Source: Candidatus Zipacnadia bacterium (GTDB lineage: Bacteria; Armatimonadota; Zipacnadia; Zipacnadales; UBA5352). Taken from it: a stretch of DNA of 64,000 bases. Shown here in pieces: positions 1 to 7,890 of the stretch. Position numbers and translations under genes: made by a program. The first letter of the stretch is position 1; each line of letters begins with the position of its first letter. The notes under the pieces are model-generated. The model was not told where the DNA came from, did not search any database, and worked only from the letters and a program-made list of their open reading frames with translations. Location: NCBI GenBank assembly GCA_029821735.1, contig JALGSU010000009.1, positions 95,139 to 159,138 of the forward strand. The letters run 5' to 3'.

Positions 1-1822
1 CGCCATTGATCTCCGCCTCAACCGTCACGTACACGGACTCCTCGACGTGCTCGATCTCGAACGCCACGTCATGCCCGTCGAGGGTCACCCCGCTGCACTC
101 TCGCCATCCCGGCAGCAGAATGCGGAACGACACCCGCTCACCGGTGCCCGCGAAGTGCAATCGGATGCTATCTTCAGAGCGCTCATACCGATATGAAAAG
201 TAGGTGTCCGAGGACGGGAAGTGGGCGGTGGCGGAGGCGGTTTTCACACCAGCTGCGGGCCAGCGAGGTGCGCAGATGACGTGCCGGAACTGCGGCCTCG
301 CCGGCTTGACCCCGATCAGTTCCTCGACAACCGCCGCAGCCCACGGGCTGAAGCCCCAGGGATCGTAGTTGGTCTGATGGTGCGGCGCGTTGATGGCCGC
401 CGTCCCGTCGAGGTTATACCAGGTGAAGAGCGCGCCATTGTCGCGCTTGAGCACGCTGTGGACATCGCGCAGCAGTCGGTAGGCCAGCTCCTCCCGACCG
501 TGCTGGAGCGCGCCGCGGCACAGCTCGCCACCCACCCACGGGAACAGGCCGCCATTGCAGTATTCGCCCTGCCCCTTGGTCCACGCGCCCGAGTTGCGCT
601 TGAAGTACCCCAATTCGTCAGGATATCCCGGCTGCAGGTCGCCCGTCTCTTCCCAGCGCCGAACGTACTCGTCCACGATCGACACGGCCTTCTCGTGGTC
701 GGCCAGCCCACGCGTGACCGCCGCCGAACAACTCATGGCGAGCTGGTCGCTCTCATCAAAGTCCCCGTGATCGAACTCATCGAGGTGGATGTGGTGGATG
801 TACTTGGTCCCGTCCCAGAACAACTCGTTGCCGAGGTGGTAGTAGTAGCTCCGCACGCGCCGGTAGTGCTCGGCCCGGACCGAATCACCGGTCGCCTCAA
901 AGCCCTCGGCCAGCAGTGTCGCCGCCAGGTGAAGCTGTGCCGTGTCGCCCTGCATGAGCACGAACTTGCAGGTCTCGTCGGTCTCGGAGTGGTCGCCATC
1001 GTCGGTGAAACCGATGTCCCACTCGTCCAGCGTGTGCGGGCGCTTAATGGTCCCGTGCGTCTCGTCGAACATCAGCGGGTCGGTGAGGACGAAGTCCAGA
1101 CCGGCCTCCACGCTGGGGAGCATCGCGCGCAGCCACTCGTCATCGCCATGCGCCTGCCAGCCCTTGCACAGCCCCCACGCCACGCCGATCTCCAGGTCCG
1201 CCATGCACGTGCGCAGCTTGCGGGGCCCGCGAGGATGGTAATTGTCGCCGTAGACGTGGTCCGGCAACCGGCCATCGGGCCACTGGTTGTCGTAGATGGC
1301 CTCGAACATGCTCTTGACGTCCGGGATGAAGTAACGCAGACCGTCAATGCCAAACGCGGGGTATGCGAGGTTCTGGCGCGAGTTGTCAGCGGCCTTGTAG
1401 TAGGTTCGCAGCTTACCATTGACCTGCGTGACGTCGATGCACTGACGCAGGCCCTCTTCGAGCAGTTCCAGAAGCTCGTCGATCTCCCCGGTATCCGTCG
1501 CCACGGTGGTTGCCGCGTCCACCCGGAAGCTCCCGTATCTTATGTAGGGGGCCTCCTCCCCCCGGGGCGTCCGCACCGTAATGAGATGCACGCCGAGGCC
1601 GCCGCCGGGCTTCACTACCAGTTCCGCCCTGCCGTCCTCCGCCGTCACAGTCTGCTCGAAGTATTGCTGATGCGCGGCGTCTGTGAGCTGGAAGGTCACC
1701 GGTTGATCCGTCAACCCATCCCACACAAAGACGATCTTCACCTCATCGAGCGGACCACACGTGTTCGGGTATGTCCAGACAACTCCGGCCTCTGGCAGGT
1801 AGCTGCGAGTGTGTACTGCCAC
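1..1822 (-). CDS. Six-hairpin (alpha/alpha barrel) glycosidase-like protein, partial
   Basis: An open minus-strand frame enters at about 1822 and stays open to the left edge, giving at least 607 codons, so the C-terminus lies outside the window. The first ~110 residues look like a beta-sandwich. The rest has the alternating helix pattern of (alpha/alpha)6 glycosidases, with ADLEIGVAWGLCKGW near residue 206, CNGGLFPWVGGELC near 420 and NAPHHQTNYDPWGFSPW near 477; such Trp/His/Asp-rich loops line the barrel mouth in this fold. No signal peptide is visible. The only usable start is a GTG at 1822, without a good ribosome site and about 85 bp inside the end of the upstream FG-GAP gene. The true start may therefore have been lost (see findings). 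The substrate cannot be named. Confidence 0.7.
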   Translation of the reverse strand, partial: MAVHTRSYLPEAGVVWTYPNTCGPLDEVKIVFVWDGLTDQPVTFQLTDAAHQQYFEQTVTAEDGRAELVVKPGGGLGVHLITVRTPRGEEAPYIRYGSFRVDAATTVATDTGEIDELLELLEEGLRQCIDVTQVNGKLRTYYKAADNSRQNLAYPAFGIDGLRYFIPDVKSMFEAIYDNQWPDGRLPDHVYGDNYHPRGPRKLRTCMADLEIGVAWGLCKGWQAHGDDEWLRAMLPSVEAGLDFVLTDPLMFDETHGTIKRPHTLDEWDIGFTDDGDHSETDETCKFVLMQGDTAQLHLAATLLAEGFEATGDSVRAEHYRRVRSYYYHLGNELFWDGTKYIHHIHLDEFDHGDFDESDQLAMSCSAAVTRGLADHEKAVSIVDEYVRRWEETGDLQPGYPDELGYFKRNSGAWTKGQGEYCNGGLFPWVGGELCRGALQHGREELAYRLLRDVHSVLKRDNGALFTWYNLDGTAAINAPHHQTNYDPWGFSPWAAAVVEELIGVKPARPQFRHVICAPRWPAAGVKTASATAHFPSSDTYFSYRYERSEDSIRLHFAGTGERVSFRILLPGWRECSGVTLDGHDVAFEIEHVEESVYVTVEAEING

Positions 1823-2937
1823 ACGCGCTGATCGCCACCGATGAGAAGGCGCTCGGTCGACGGGTCCCCCGACGATACTGCGGCCAGGCACTCGCAGGCC
1901 TCCGCCAGCACTTCCTGGTAGACCAGGTTCTCATCATGGTCGTACAGATAGAGGATGGACCTCTCCCGGTTCCGGAACGCCACCAGCACCGCGAAATACT
2001 CATCCTCGTCTGCATCAAGCTTGACTGGGACCGCGCGGGCGTGGCCGAGATCGCCGCAGTCCGGGGCGTCGAGCTTGGCAACGCTCTTGCCGTCGAAGCC
2101 GAGCACCCATATAGTGCCGCTCTCGGACAACAGGGCGTGTTGCGGGTCTCCTTTGCCGGGCCAGTTGCACAGCGAGAAGCCAGAGAAATACGCGGGCGGT
2201 CTGCTTTGGTTCAGGACGGCGCCCCGGGCGTCCCGGACTTTCATCTCGCCGCCCGCGTTGCTGTGGAGTATCTCCAATTGCCCATCGCCGTCGGTGTCCA
2301 CCATCTCCACATGCCAAACGTTGCCATCGTCCTGGCGCCAGACCTGGCGACCGTCCGTCTCGACCAGATGCACGCCGCCGCCGCCATTGAACCCGACGAC
2401 GAACTCCAACTCGCCATCGCCGTCGATGTCCCCGGCAGCCATATCGTCCACGCCCGGCGAGCCCGCTCCGTAGCTCCAGACCGTAGCCCCGTTGCTGTCG
2501 ATAAGTGAGGCCGGGTTCCCCCACGATCCCCGGTCCATGAAGTCGTACACGCCGTCGCCCTCGACGTCGATAGCGTCAACATGGGACATGCCCGGGAAGC
2601 TGTTAGCAGACAAGCTCGCGAAGCTGACCGAGGAAAGCGTGGCAGCCTGCTGGTCCACGAAGACCGCGCCGTCCCCACCCACCAGTACAATGCTCGATCC
2701 GTCCTCTACTATATCGGTGACCTGCCCCACCCCAGATCCGCGCCAGAACTCCGCCTTCGACAGCAGGTCGGCCTCCTTCACCACGCGGGCGGTCTCCAAG
2801 GCCGGCGGCATCTCCCGACTATAGTTGATGGAGTTGAACATGCGCCACATGCGCACCCCCGCTATCACTGCTACTACCAGCGCAAACACCAGGGCGATGG
2901 CGCATCCGACGATAATCTTCTTCGTTCGCGTATCCAT
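1738..2937 (-). CDS. Membrane-anchored FG-GAP/VCBS repeat protein
   Basis: This 399-residue protein starts at an ATG preceded by GGAGGTG with a five-base spacer; an in-frame start 48 bp upstream has no such site. Residues ~4-28 form one hydrophobic segment after a basic MDTRTKK start, so it is probably anchored with the rest outside the cytoplasm. The body has repeated acidic Ca-binding loops (DVEGDGVYDF, DIDGDGELEF, DTDGDGQLEI) typical of FG-GAP/VCBS beta-propellers, and the end contains the propeller-like phrase GGDQRVWQY. Family members usually bind sugars or proteins rather than catalyse. It is the upstream partner of the glycosidase-like gene and overlaps its start. The last ~23 residues are basic and unlike a propeller, which may reflect a local sequence defect. 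Confidence 0.8.
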   Translation of the reverse strand: MDTRTKKIIVGCAIALVFALVVAVIAGVRMWRMFNSINYSREMPPALETARVVKEADLLSKAEFWRGSGVGQVTDIVEDGSSIVLVGGDGAVFVDQQAATLSSVSFASLSANSFPGMSHVDAIDVEGDGVYDFMDRGSWGNPASLIDSNGATVWSYGAGSPGVDDMAAGDIDGDGELEFVVGFNGGGGVHLVETDGRQVWRQDDGNVWHVEMVDTDGDGQLEILHSNAGGEMKVRDARGAVLNQSRPPAYFSGFSLCNWPGKGDPQHALLSESGTIWVLGFDGKSVAKLDAPDCGDLGHARAVPVKLDADEDEYFAVLVAFRNRERSILYLYDHDENLVYQEVLAEACECLAAVSSGDPSTERLLIGGDQRVWQYTLAATCQRPELSGHTRTRVVRSMR

Positions 2938-3098
2938 GGGGCCCACCTCCGACACCTGTGCGCTCCGCCTGCGCCGGGCCCGCAATCGGACCGAGCACGG
3001 CGGCCGCAGTATCTGCCCTCGAACAACGGCGTGTAGCCACTGTCAGCATACTTGAGCATCTCGGCGCGGCCGGTCTGACATTGCTTCGAGCAGGACGG

Positions 3099-4298
3099 TC
3101 AGGGCTTAAGCCAGCGATCCAGCCAGGCGAAGGCCTTGTCCTGCATCTCGGCGTTGAACTCGTGCGGCCCGTCATAGGTCACGCCCTCGAAGCGCTCCGG
3201 TACGCCCGCCTTTGCGTAGACGCGCGCGATCTTGTCGTAGGCATCAGCTACGCCCTCGTTGGTGAATAGCCCGTCCTGTGTTCCCTGGATCACCATGAGG
3301 CCGCCGGGAACGTTCATCGAGACCACGTCCGGCAGGTCCATCAACGGGTAGAGACCGGGGATCAGCTTCATGGGGCCGATACTCGACAGCTTGGACTGCA
3401 GCATTGCCCCGTAGGTGCACATCCACCCTACCACCACTGCGGCCTTGATACGCGGATCCAGCCCCGCCAAGTGTGCGGAACGGAAACCTCCCACCGACAG
3501 CCCGCAGCAGCCGATGCGTTCGGGGTCCACCTCGGGGCGCGTGAGCAGGTAGTCCACGGTGCGGATGTCGTCCATGAACATGACCCCGGACCAGGTGATG
3601 CCCGCCTCGAACAGACCGACCGAGGTGCGCCAGGTCAGGGCACTCGAACGCTGGTTGAAGGCTGAGACATCCTCGGCGGTCATCGGGTCGCGCTCGTGCC
3701 ATGAGGGCGGGTCGCCGGGCAGGAGCATGCGTCGCTCGCCCCAATAGAAAGTGTCTATGGCGATGACCACGTAGCCGCGCTTCACCAGATCCACGCCATA
3801 GCTGCGGCCCGAGTAGTAGTTGCGCTTGAACTCCGTGAGCGCCGCGTGCTCGTTGTCGGTGGGGATGATCTTCTCCTTGCCATAGACGAAGAAGGCGCCG
3901 TGGTCGTGCAGGGCCACGATGGCCGGCCTCGGACCGGGGTACCCTTTCGGCAGCAGCAGGTAGGCCGGCACGCGGATGTCGGGGGTGGTGTTGAAGTAGA
4001 GCTTCTCGCGGATGTAATCGCCACAGTCGACGCGCTCGACGACCTCCGCCTGGGGATCACAGGTCGGCGGGCTATAGTGCAGAAGACTCATTACCTCCGC
4101 TCGCGCCTCGGTCTTCCAGGCCTCAACGTCGGTGAAGCGTTCCTTGAGGAAGGAGAGTGAGAACTGCGAGCGGTCCGCCGTCTCGCGGATGAATGGATAG
4201 AGACTGCCCGTCTGTGCATCGGGGACCTCGTCGGCCGAGACCACGGACGCGGCCAGCCCAAGCGCGGCAGTCATCAGGCACAAAGTGGTGATCGCCAT
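3099..4298 (-). CDS. Exported alpha/beta hydrolase (Abhydrolase_7-like esterase)
   Basis: This is a 399-residue exported hydrolase with an N-terminal signal peptide (MAITTLCLMTAALGLAASVV...). The catalytic triad is readable: the nucleophile elbow GLSVGG with Ser at ~268, Asp at ~342 in GTQDGLF and His at ~379 in DGPHEF. The lid-containing layout, and the phrases VPAYLLLPKG and VALHDHGAF, match bacterial dienelactone-hydrolase/acetyl-xylan-esterase-like proteins (Abhydrolase_7 group). It probably removes acyl groups from a glycan or related ester. The ATG at 4298 lies 8 bases after GGAGG; another in-frame ATG two codons earlier sits only 2 bases after it. It is divergent from the flavodoxin gene. 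Confidence 0.85.
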   Translation of the reverse strand: MAITTLCLMTAALGLAASVVSADEVPDAQTGSLYPFIRETADRSQFSLSFLKERFTDVEAWKTEARAEVMSLLHYSPPTCDPQAEVVERVDCGDYIREKLYFNTTPDIRVPAYLLLPKGYPGPRPAIVALHDHGAFFVYGKEKIIPTDNEHAALTEFKRNYYSGRSYGVDLVKRGYVVIAIDTFYWGERRMLLPGDPPSWHERDPMTAEDVSAFNQRSSALTWRTSVGLFEAGITWSGVMFMDDIRTVDYLLTRPEVDPERIGCCGLSVGGFRSAHLAGLDPRIKAAVVVGWMCTYGAMLQSKLSSIGPMKLIPGLYPLMDLPDVVSMNVPGGLMVIQGTQDGLFTNEGVADAYDKIARVYAKAGVPERFEGVTYDGPHEFNAEMQDKAFAWLDRWLKP

Positions 4299-4498
4299 CG
4301 TCATCGCCTCCGGCAGCGGAGCATGCATCCGATACGTCGACCAAATTCCTCGGAGCGTTGGCGAGCACCTTCGCCATGGTAGGTCCGCCGCCGAGCACGG
4401 CGCCGATGCAGGTTTACGCGCCCTGACGAGGAACACCGCAGTGACTGGCACACAACAGGGCGCACCCATGGCCGGACACACTCGATGGGAGATCAATC

Positions 4499-5167
4499 AT
4501 GAAAATACTTGGCATCCTGGGCTCACCACGCGATCGCGGCAACACCGTACTGCTGCTGGACGCGGCTCTGGCGGCCGCGGCGGAGGCCGGCGCACAGACA
4601 GAGAAGGTCGGCGTGTCGGACCTCGACCTGAACTTCTGCATAGGGTGTGGCAAATGCTACGCGACAGGGCAATGCATCTACGACGACGGCGTCACGATGC
4701 TGCAGTCGAAGATGATGGAGGCCGACGGCATCATCCTCGCCAGCCCCAACTACATCCAGAGCGTCACGGCACAACTCAAGACGCTGATGGACCGCTCCAG
4801 CCTGCACATCCACTGCTTCCTCTTCGACGGCAAGTATGGTGCGTCAGTCGCGACCACCGGGGGAGCGGGCGCGGAGCAGGTGGCGGAGTTCGCGAACCAG
4901 TATCTACAGGTCTGCGGGATGCAGACGGTCGGTATCGCGGCCGCACAGGCGGCCGGGGTGGGCGCGCTGGTCGAGCAGGAAGCCGCGCTGGCGCGGGCCA
5001 CGGCTCTGGGCACGGACCTCGTCGCTGCAATCGGCGAACGGCGCGAGTACCCGGATCAGATGGCCGCCCACGAGGTCTTCGCCGAGCATATGAAGCAGCT
5101 CGTAGTCGCGATGAGTGACATGGCGCCCTTCCAAGTTGAGCACTGGCGGAAGATGGGCTGGCTGTAG
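4499..5167 (+). CDS. Flavodoxin-fold FMN reductase (FMN_red family)
   Basis: This 222-residue cytoplasmic protein begins MKILGILGSPRDRGNT, the phosphate-binding loop of NADPH-dependent FMN reductases. A second flavin-contact segment, SPNYIQSVTAQLK, lies at ~82-94. A cluster of four cysteines (47, 50, 53, 59; pattern CxxCxxCx5C) follows the third strand, as in iron-sulfur flavoprotein-like and other Cys-containing members, where it may bind a metal or cluster. It likely reduces a quinone, azo or metal-type acceptor with NAD(P)H, but the acceptor cannot be read from sequence. GGGAGA lies 6 bases before the ATG. The DegT-family gene follows 121 bp downstream. Confidence 0.85.
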   Translation: MKILGILGSPRDRGNTVLLLDAALAAAAEAGAQTEKVGVSDLDLNFCIGCGKCYATGQCIYDDGVTMLQSKMMEADGIILASPNYIQSVTAQLKTLMDRSSLHIHCFLFDGKYGASVATTGGAGAEQVAEFANQYLQVCGMQTVGIAAAQAAGVGALVEQEAALARATALGTDLVAAIGERREYPDQMAAHEVFAEHMKQLVVAMSDMAPFQVEHWRKMGWL

Positions 5168-5288
5168 ATAACCGGCGCGAGCCCCTGCTGCGAAGAACGA
5201 GACGACCCGGAGCATCGGACACTGCTGATCGCACCAACTCGGGGGCAATACTGCCTCCTCAATGAACCCATGACAGGAGTGCAATACA

Positions 5289-6566
5289 GTGAGCGAACTG
5301 GCAATTTACGGAGGACCACTGACCATCCAGCCCGACGAGATCAAGCCTTGGCCAACGGTTGACGAAGAGGACGACCGGCTGGTGCTGGAGGCCCTCCATG
5401 CCGAGAAGCAGGCCTACGGCCCCCAGAACCAGGCTGTGCAGGATGAATTCGCCGCCTGGAACGGGAACAGCCACGCGATCTTCACCAACAGTGGCACGGC
5501 GGCTCTTCACATGGGGCTTGCGGGCTGCGGGGTGGGAGCTGGCGATCATGTGCTGGTTACCGCCTACTCGTGGAGTTCCAGCGCCACCTGCATCCTCCAC
5601 CACAACGCGATTCCCATCTTCGTGGACATCGACTTCGATACCATCAACATGGACACCGCCAAGATCGAGGCAGCGATCACGCCCCGGACCAAGGCGATCG
5701 TCGCGGTCAACCTGCACGGTCTGTGCCTGAACTTCGACGAACTCCTGGCCGTTGCCCGCAAGCACAATCTGAAGGTCGTTGAGGACTGCTGCCAGGCCCA
5801 CGGGGCGCAGTTCAACGGTCGCAACTGCGGCACGTTCGGGGACGCAGCCGCTTTCAGCTTCAACCAGAACAAGTGCATGTGCTCAGGCGAGGGCGGGATG
5901 TTCGTCACCAACGACGAGGAAGTCGCGGCCAACGCCGCCAAGCTATGGAGTTTCGGCGAGACCCGGCAGCCACAACAGTCCCGCGATTACCACGCCTACG
6001 CTCTGGGATGGATGTACCGCAATAACGAAATCACGGCCGCGTTCGCGCGCGCTCAACTCGCCAAGTACCCAGGCAACTTCGCGATGCTGCGGGCCAATGG
6101 CGAGCTACTGAACGAACTCCTGCCGGGCACGCGCGCGCTGATTATGCCCACCGAGCCGGCAGGGCACCTGCACAACTGGTACAACTACAACCTGCGCATC
6201 GACTTTGAGGCCGCTGACTGGACCGGTGACCGGGCGCGATTCCGCGACGCGGTCGCCAAGGCGCTCAACGCCGAGGGCGTGCCCGTCAGCGCCTGGCAGC
6301 AGTTCATCCTGCCGGAGATGACCGTCTTCCAGGCCAAGAACGCCTACGGCGGCGGCTTCCCGTGGTCGATTCCCGGAGCAGACGAAGGGGTTAACTACGA
6401 CCCGGCACAGTTCCCGGTGGCCCAGCGGCACTGCGAGAGCTACATGGCCCTCGTCATGGCGCTGCGGGCCCCCAACGGCCTCGACATCGCCGAGAAGATC
6501 GCTACGGGCATCCGCAAGGTCTTCGACAACATCGACGAGATCGACCCGGACCGGATTCTGGCGTAA
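5289..6566 (+). CDS. DegT/DnrJ/EryC1/StrS family PLP-dependent aminotransferase
   Basis: This 425-residue cytoplasmic enzyme is of normal length for the family. The PLP lysine is Lys195 in FNQNKCMCSGEGG, matching the family pattern K-x(4)-GEGG, and Asp166 in VEDCCQAHG pairs with the pyridine nitrogen. NSGTAALHMGL (~67-77) is the phosphate-binding segment. Family members aminate nucleotide-linked keto-sugars or act as related dehydratases; an intact Lys supports a true aminotransferase, but the keto-sugar is unknown. Translation starts at GTG, nine bases after AGGAG. No sugar-nucleotide biosynthesis genes lie next to it, so it may act in amino-sugar catabolism or in a pathway encoded elsewhere. 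Confidence 0.88.
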   Translation: MSELAIYGGPLTIQPDEIKPWPTVDEEDDRLVLEALHAEKQAYGPQNQAVQDEFAAWNGNSHAIFTNSGTAALHMGLAGCGVGAGDHVLVTAYSWSSSATCILHHNAIPIFVDIDFDTINMDTAKIEAAITPRTKAIVAVNLHGLCLNFDELLAVARKHNLKVVEDCCQAHGAQFNGRNCGTFGDAAAFSFNQNKCMCSGEGGMFVTNDEEVAANAAKLWSFGETRQPQQSRDYHAYALGWMYRNNEITAAFARAQLAKYPGNFAMLRANGELLNELLPGTRALIMPTEPAGHLHNWYNYNLRIDFEAADWTGDRARFRDAVAKALNAEGVPVSAWQQFILPEMTVFQAKNAYGGGFPWSIPGADEGVNYDPAQFPVAQRHCESYMALVMALRAPNGLDIAEKIATGIRKVFDNIDEIDPDRILA

Positions 6567-6608
6567 TCTCGACGCAGGAGCGGCGGTACCTCAAGCGTGA
6601 GACTTCGG

Positions 6609-6633
6609 GGCCCGGTCCCTACCAGGCCGGGCC
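6609..6633. terminator. Possible hairpin between convergent genes
   Basis: GGCCCGG (6609-6615) pairs with CCGGGCC (6627-6633) around an 11-base loop, 43 bp after the DegT stop and spanning the last codons and stop of the convergent URO-D-like gene. There is no T-run. It may end the DegT transcript; the GC-rich context makes chance pairing possible. Confidence 0.3.
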
Positions 6634-7608
6634 GCCGGGGCATTCCCGCCAGCAAGCCGCGATGGCCGCCTCCATGTTGCGCTCGGGGGTGTCGCTGCCC
6701 GGGTAGAGCTGCACGTGCGAGCAACCGCTCCCGGCCAGTTCGCAGATGCGCTCATCGATCTCGGCCGGCGTAAGCTCCATCATCTCGCGCGGGATGAGCT
6801 GGGTCCAGAAGTCGTTCCCCATGATCTCGTGCATCTCGGCGAGAGTCAGGTTCTCGCAGCCCGCGCCGTGGAATGAAGTGATCCCCAACTCGTCACGGGC
6901 GATGCGCAGATGCTCCGCGCGCAGCAGTTCGCTGTGCATGAAGCGCGTCTCGTTGTCCGCGTAGAGCCTCTGGTAGGATGGGACCGCGAACTTGCGGTAC
7001 ATCGCCGGTGACAGCAATCCCGAGTTGTCATCACCGGTGCTCGTGAATCCAGCGAACTCCCCGCCAACCATCGAGGCGTCGAACCTGGCCACCGCTTCGA
7101 TGGCATCGATCAGGCGGTCAAGCAGCCGTTTCGCGCCCTCGGGGTTCTCGGCGAACCCGTGCATCACCGCATCGCCGCTCACCTGGCAGGCCAGCGTTAC
7201 CACGGCCGTGCTGGCTCCGCCGAAACCCACGTCATAGCCATGCTCACGGTAATACTGCCAGTCCTCCCAACGCTTGGCCATCAGCCCCTCGGTCTTTGGG
7301 TCACCGATCCGGATCGCGTCAGCGTCGGCCACGTCGGTGATCAGCGGACGACTGCTGTCAACGTAGGGCAACTCGTCCGCGGTGGGCACCACCACGGGCA
7401 TGCCCAGGTAGGAGGCGAAGGTGCACGACGGTGAGTCCACGCGCGGCGTGATGAAGCGGCCCACGCCAAAGCGTTGCTCAGCGTAGTTCTTCGCGGAGAG
7501 TTGCGCCTCCAGCATCACGGCGGGCGAACCATAGTAGTCGGCGTAGCTTACTCCCGCGTATGCGGCGAATGTCACGTTGCAGAAAGCGATGTGCCACTTG
7601 GGTTGCAT
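6619..7608 (-). CDS. Uroporphyrinogen decarboxylase (URO-D)-like protein, paralogue 1
   Basis: This 329-residue cytoplasmic protein starts at an ATG after GGAGGAACC. It has the (beta/alpha)8 layout of the URO-D superfamily that includes the corrinoid methyltransferases MtaA/MtbA/CmuA. His and Cys at ~247 and 251 (FHGAGCEN) lie where the zinc-type His-x-Cys ligands occur in methyltransferase members. True HemE is unlikely because the N-terminal porphyrin-binding arginine motif (RxxWxMRQAG) is absent. Members of this broad group are abundant in uncultured polysaccharide degraders, with mostly unknown substrates; a demethylase role is only an inference. No corrinoid-binding protein is adjacent. 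It is one of three URO-D-like genes here, each of a different subfamily. Confidence 0.78.
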   Translation of the reverse strand: MQPKWHIAFCNVTFAAYAGVSYADYYGSPAVMLEAQLSAKNYAEQRFGVGRFITPRVDSPSCTFASYLGMPVVVPTADELPYVDSSRPLITDVADADAIRIGDPKTEGLMAKRWEDWQYYREHGYDVGFGGASTAVVTLACQVSGDAVMHGFAENPEGAKRLLDRLIDAIEAVARFDASMVGGEFAGFTSTGDDNSGLLSPAMYRKFAVPSYQRLYADNETRFMHSELLRAEHLRIARDELGITSFHGAGCENLTLAEMHEIMGNDFWTQLIPREMMELTPAEIDERICELAGSGCSHVQLYPGSDTPERNMEAAIAACWRECPGGPAW

Positions 7609-7890
7609 GGTTCCTCCGCTGCCGGGATCGTGATATGGGTGCGCTACGACCCGCTGGTGGTGCTTTCGACGGCATGCCGCCAGCACCTTCGCCAGCAGCC
7701 CCTGCTTGTGCAGCCCTCAGCGTTGGGTTACAGCGGGAAATGTGGCCTGCAACGGGCCTTGTGTGGGCTAATCGGGCAGGTGATGATGGCCCAACGGCGA
7801 AGTCACTCCTCTGTGGGCAGCGGGTCGAAAGCCTCGCGTCAGCCGCATTGCAGCCACGGCCCCAACAGGTGACAGGAGAGTGGGTCCACC

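Noticed and set aside
221..1831. 536-codon open frame on the plus strand over the glycosidase-like gene
   Set aside because: It mirrors the minus-strand gene in GC-rich codons, has no recognisable domain, and the opposite strand encodes a convincing (alpha/alpha) barrel.
6619..7608. True HemE uroporphyrinogen decarboxylase
   Set aside because: The N-terminal porphyrin-binding motif is missing in this and the other two URO-D-like genes, and no heme genes are nearby.
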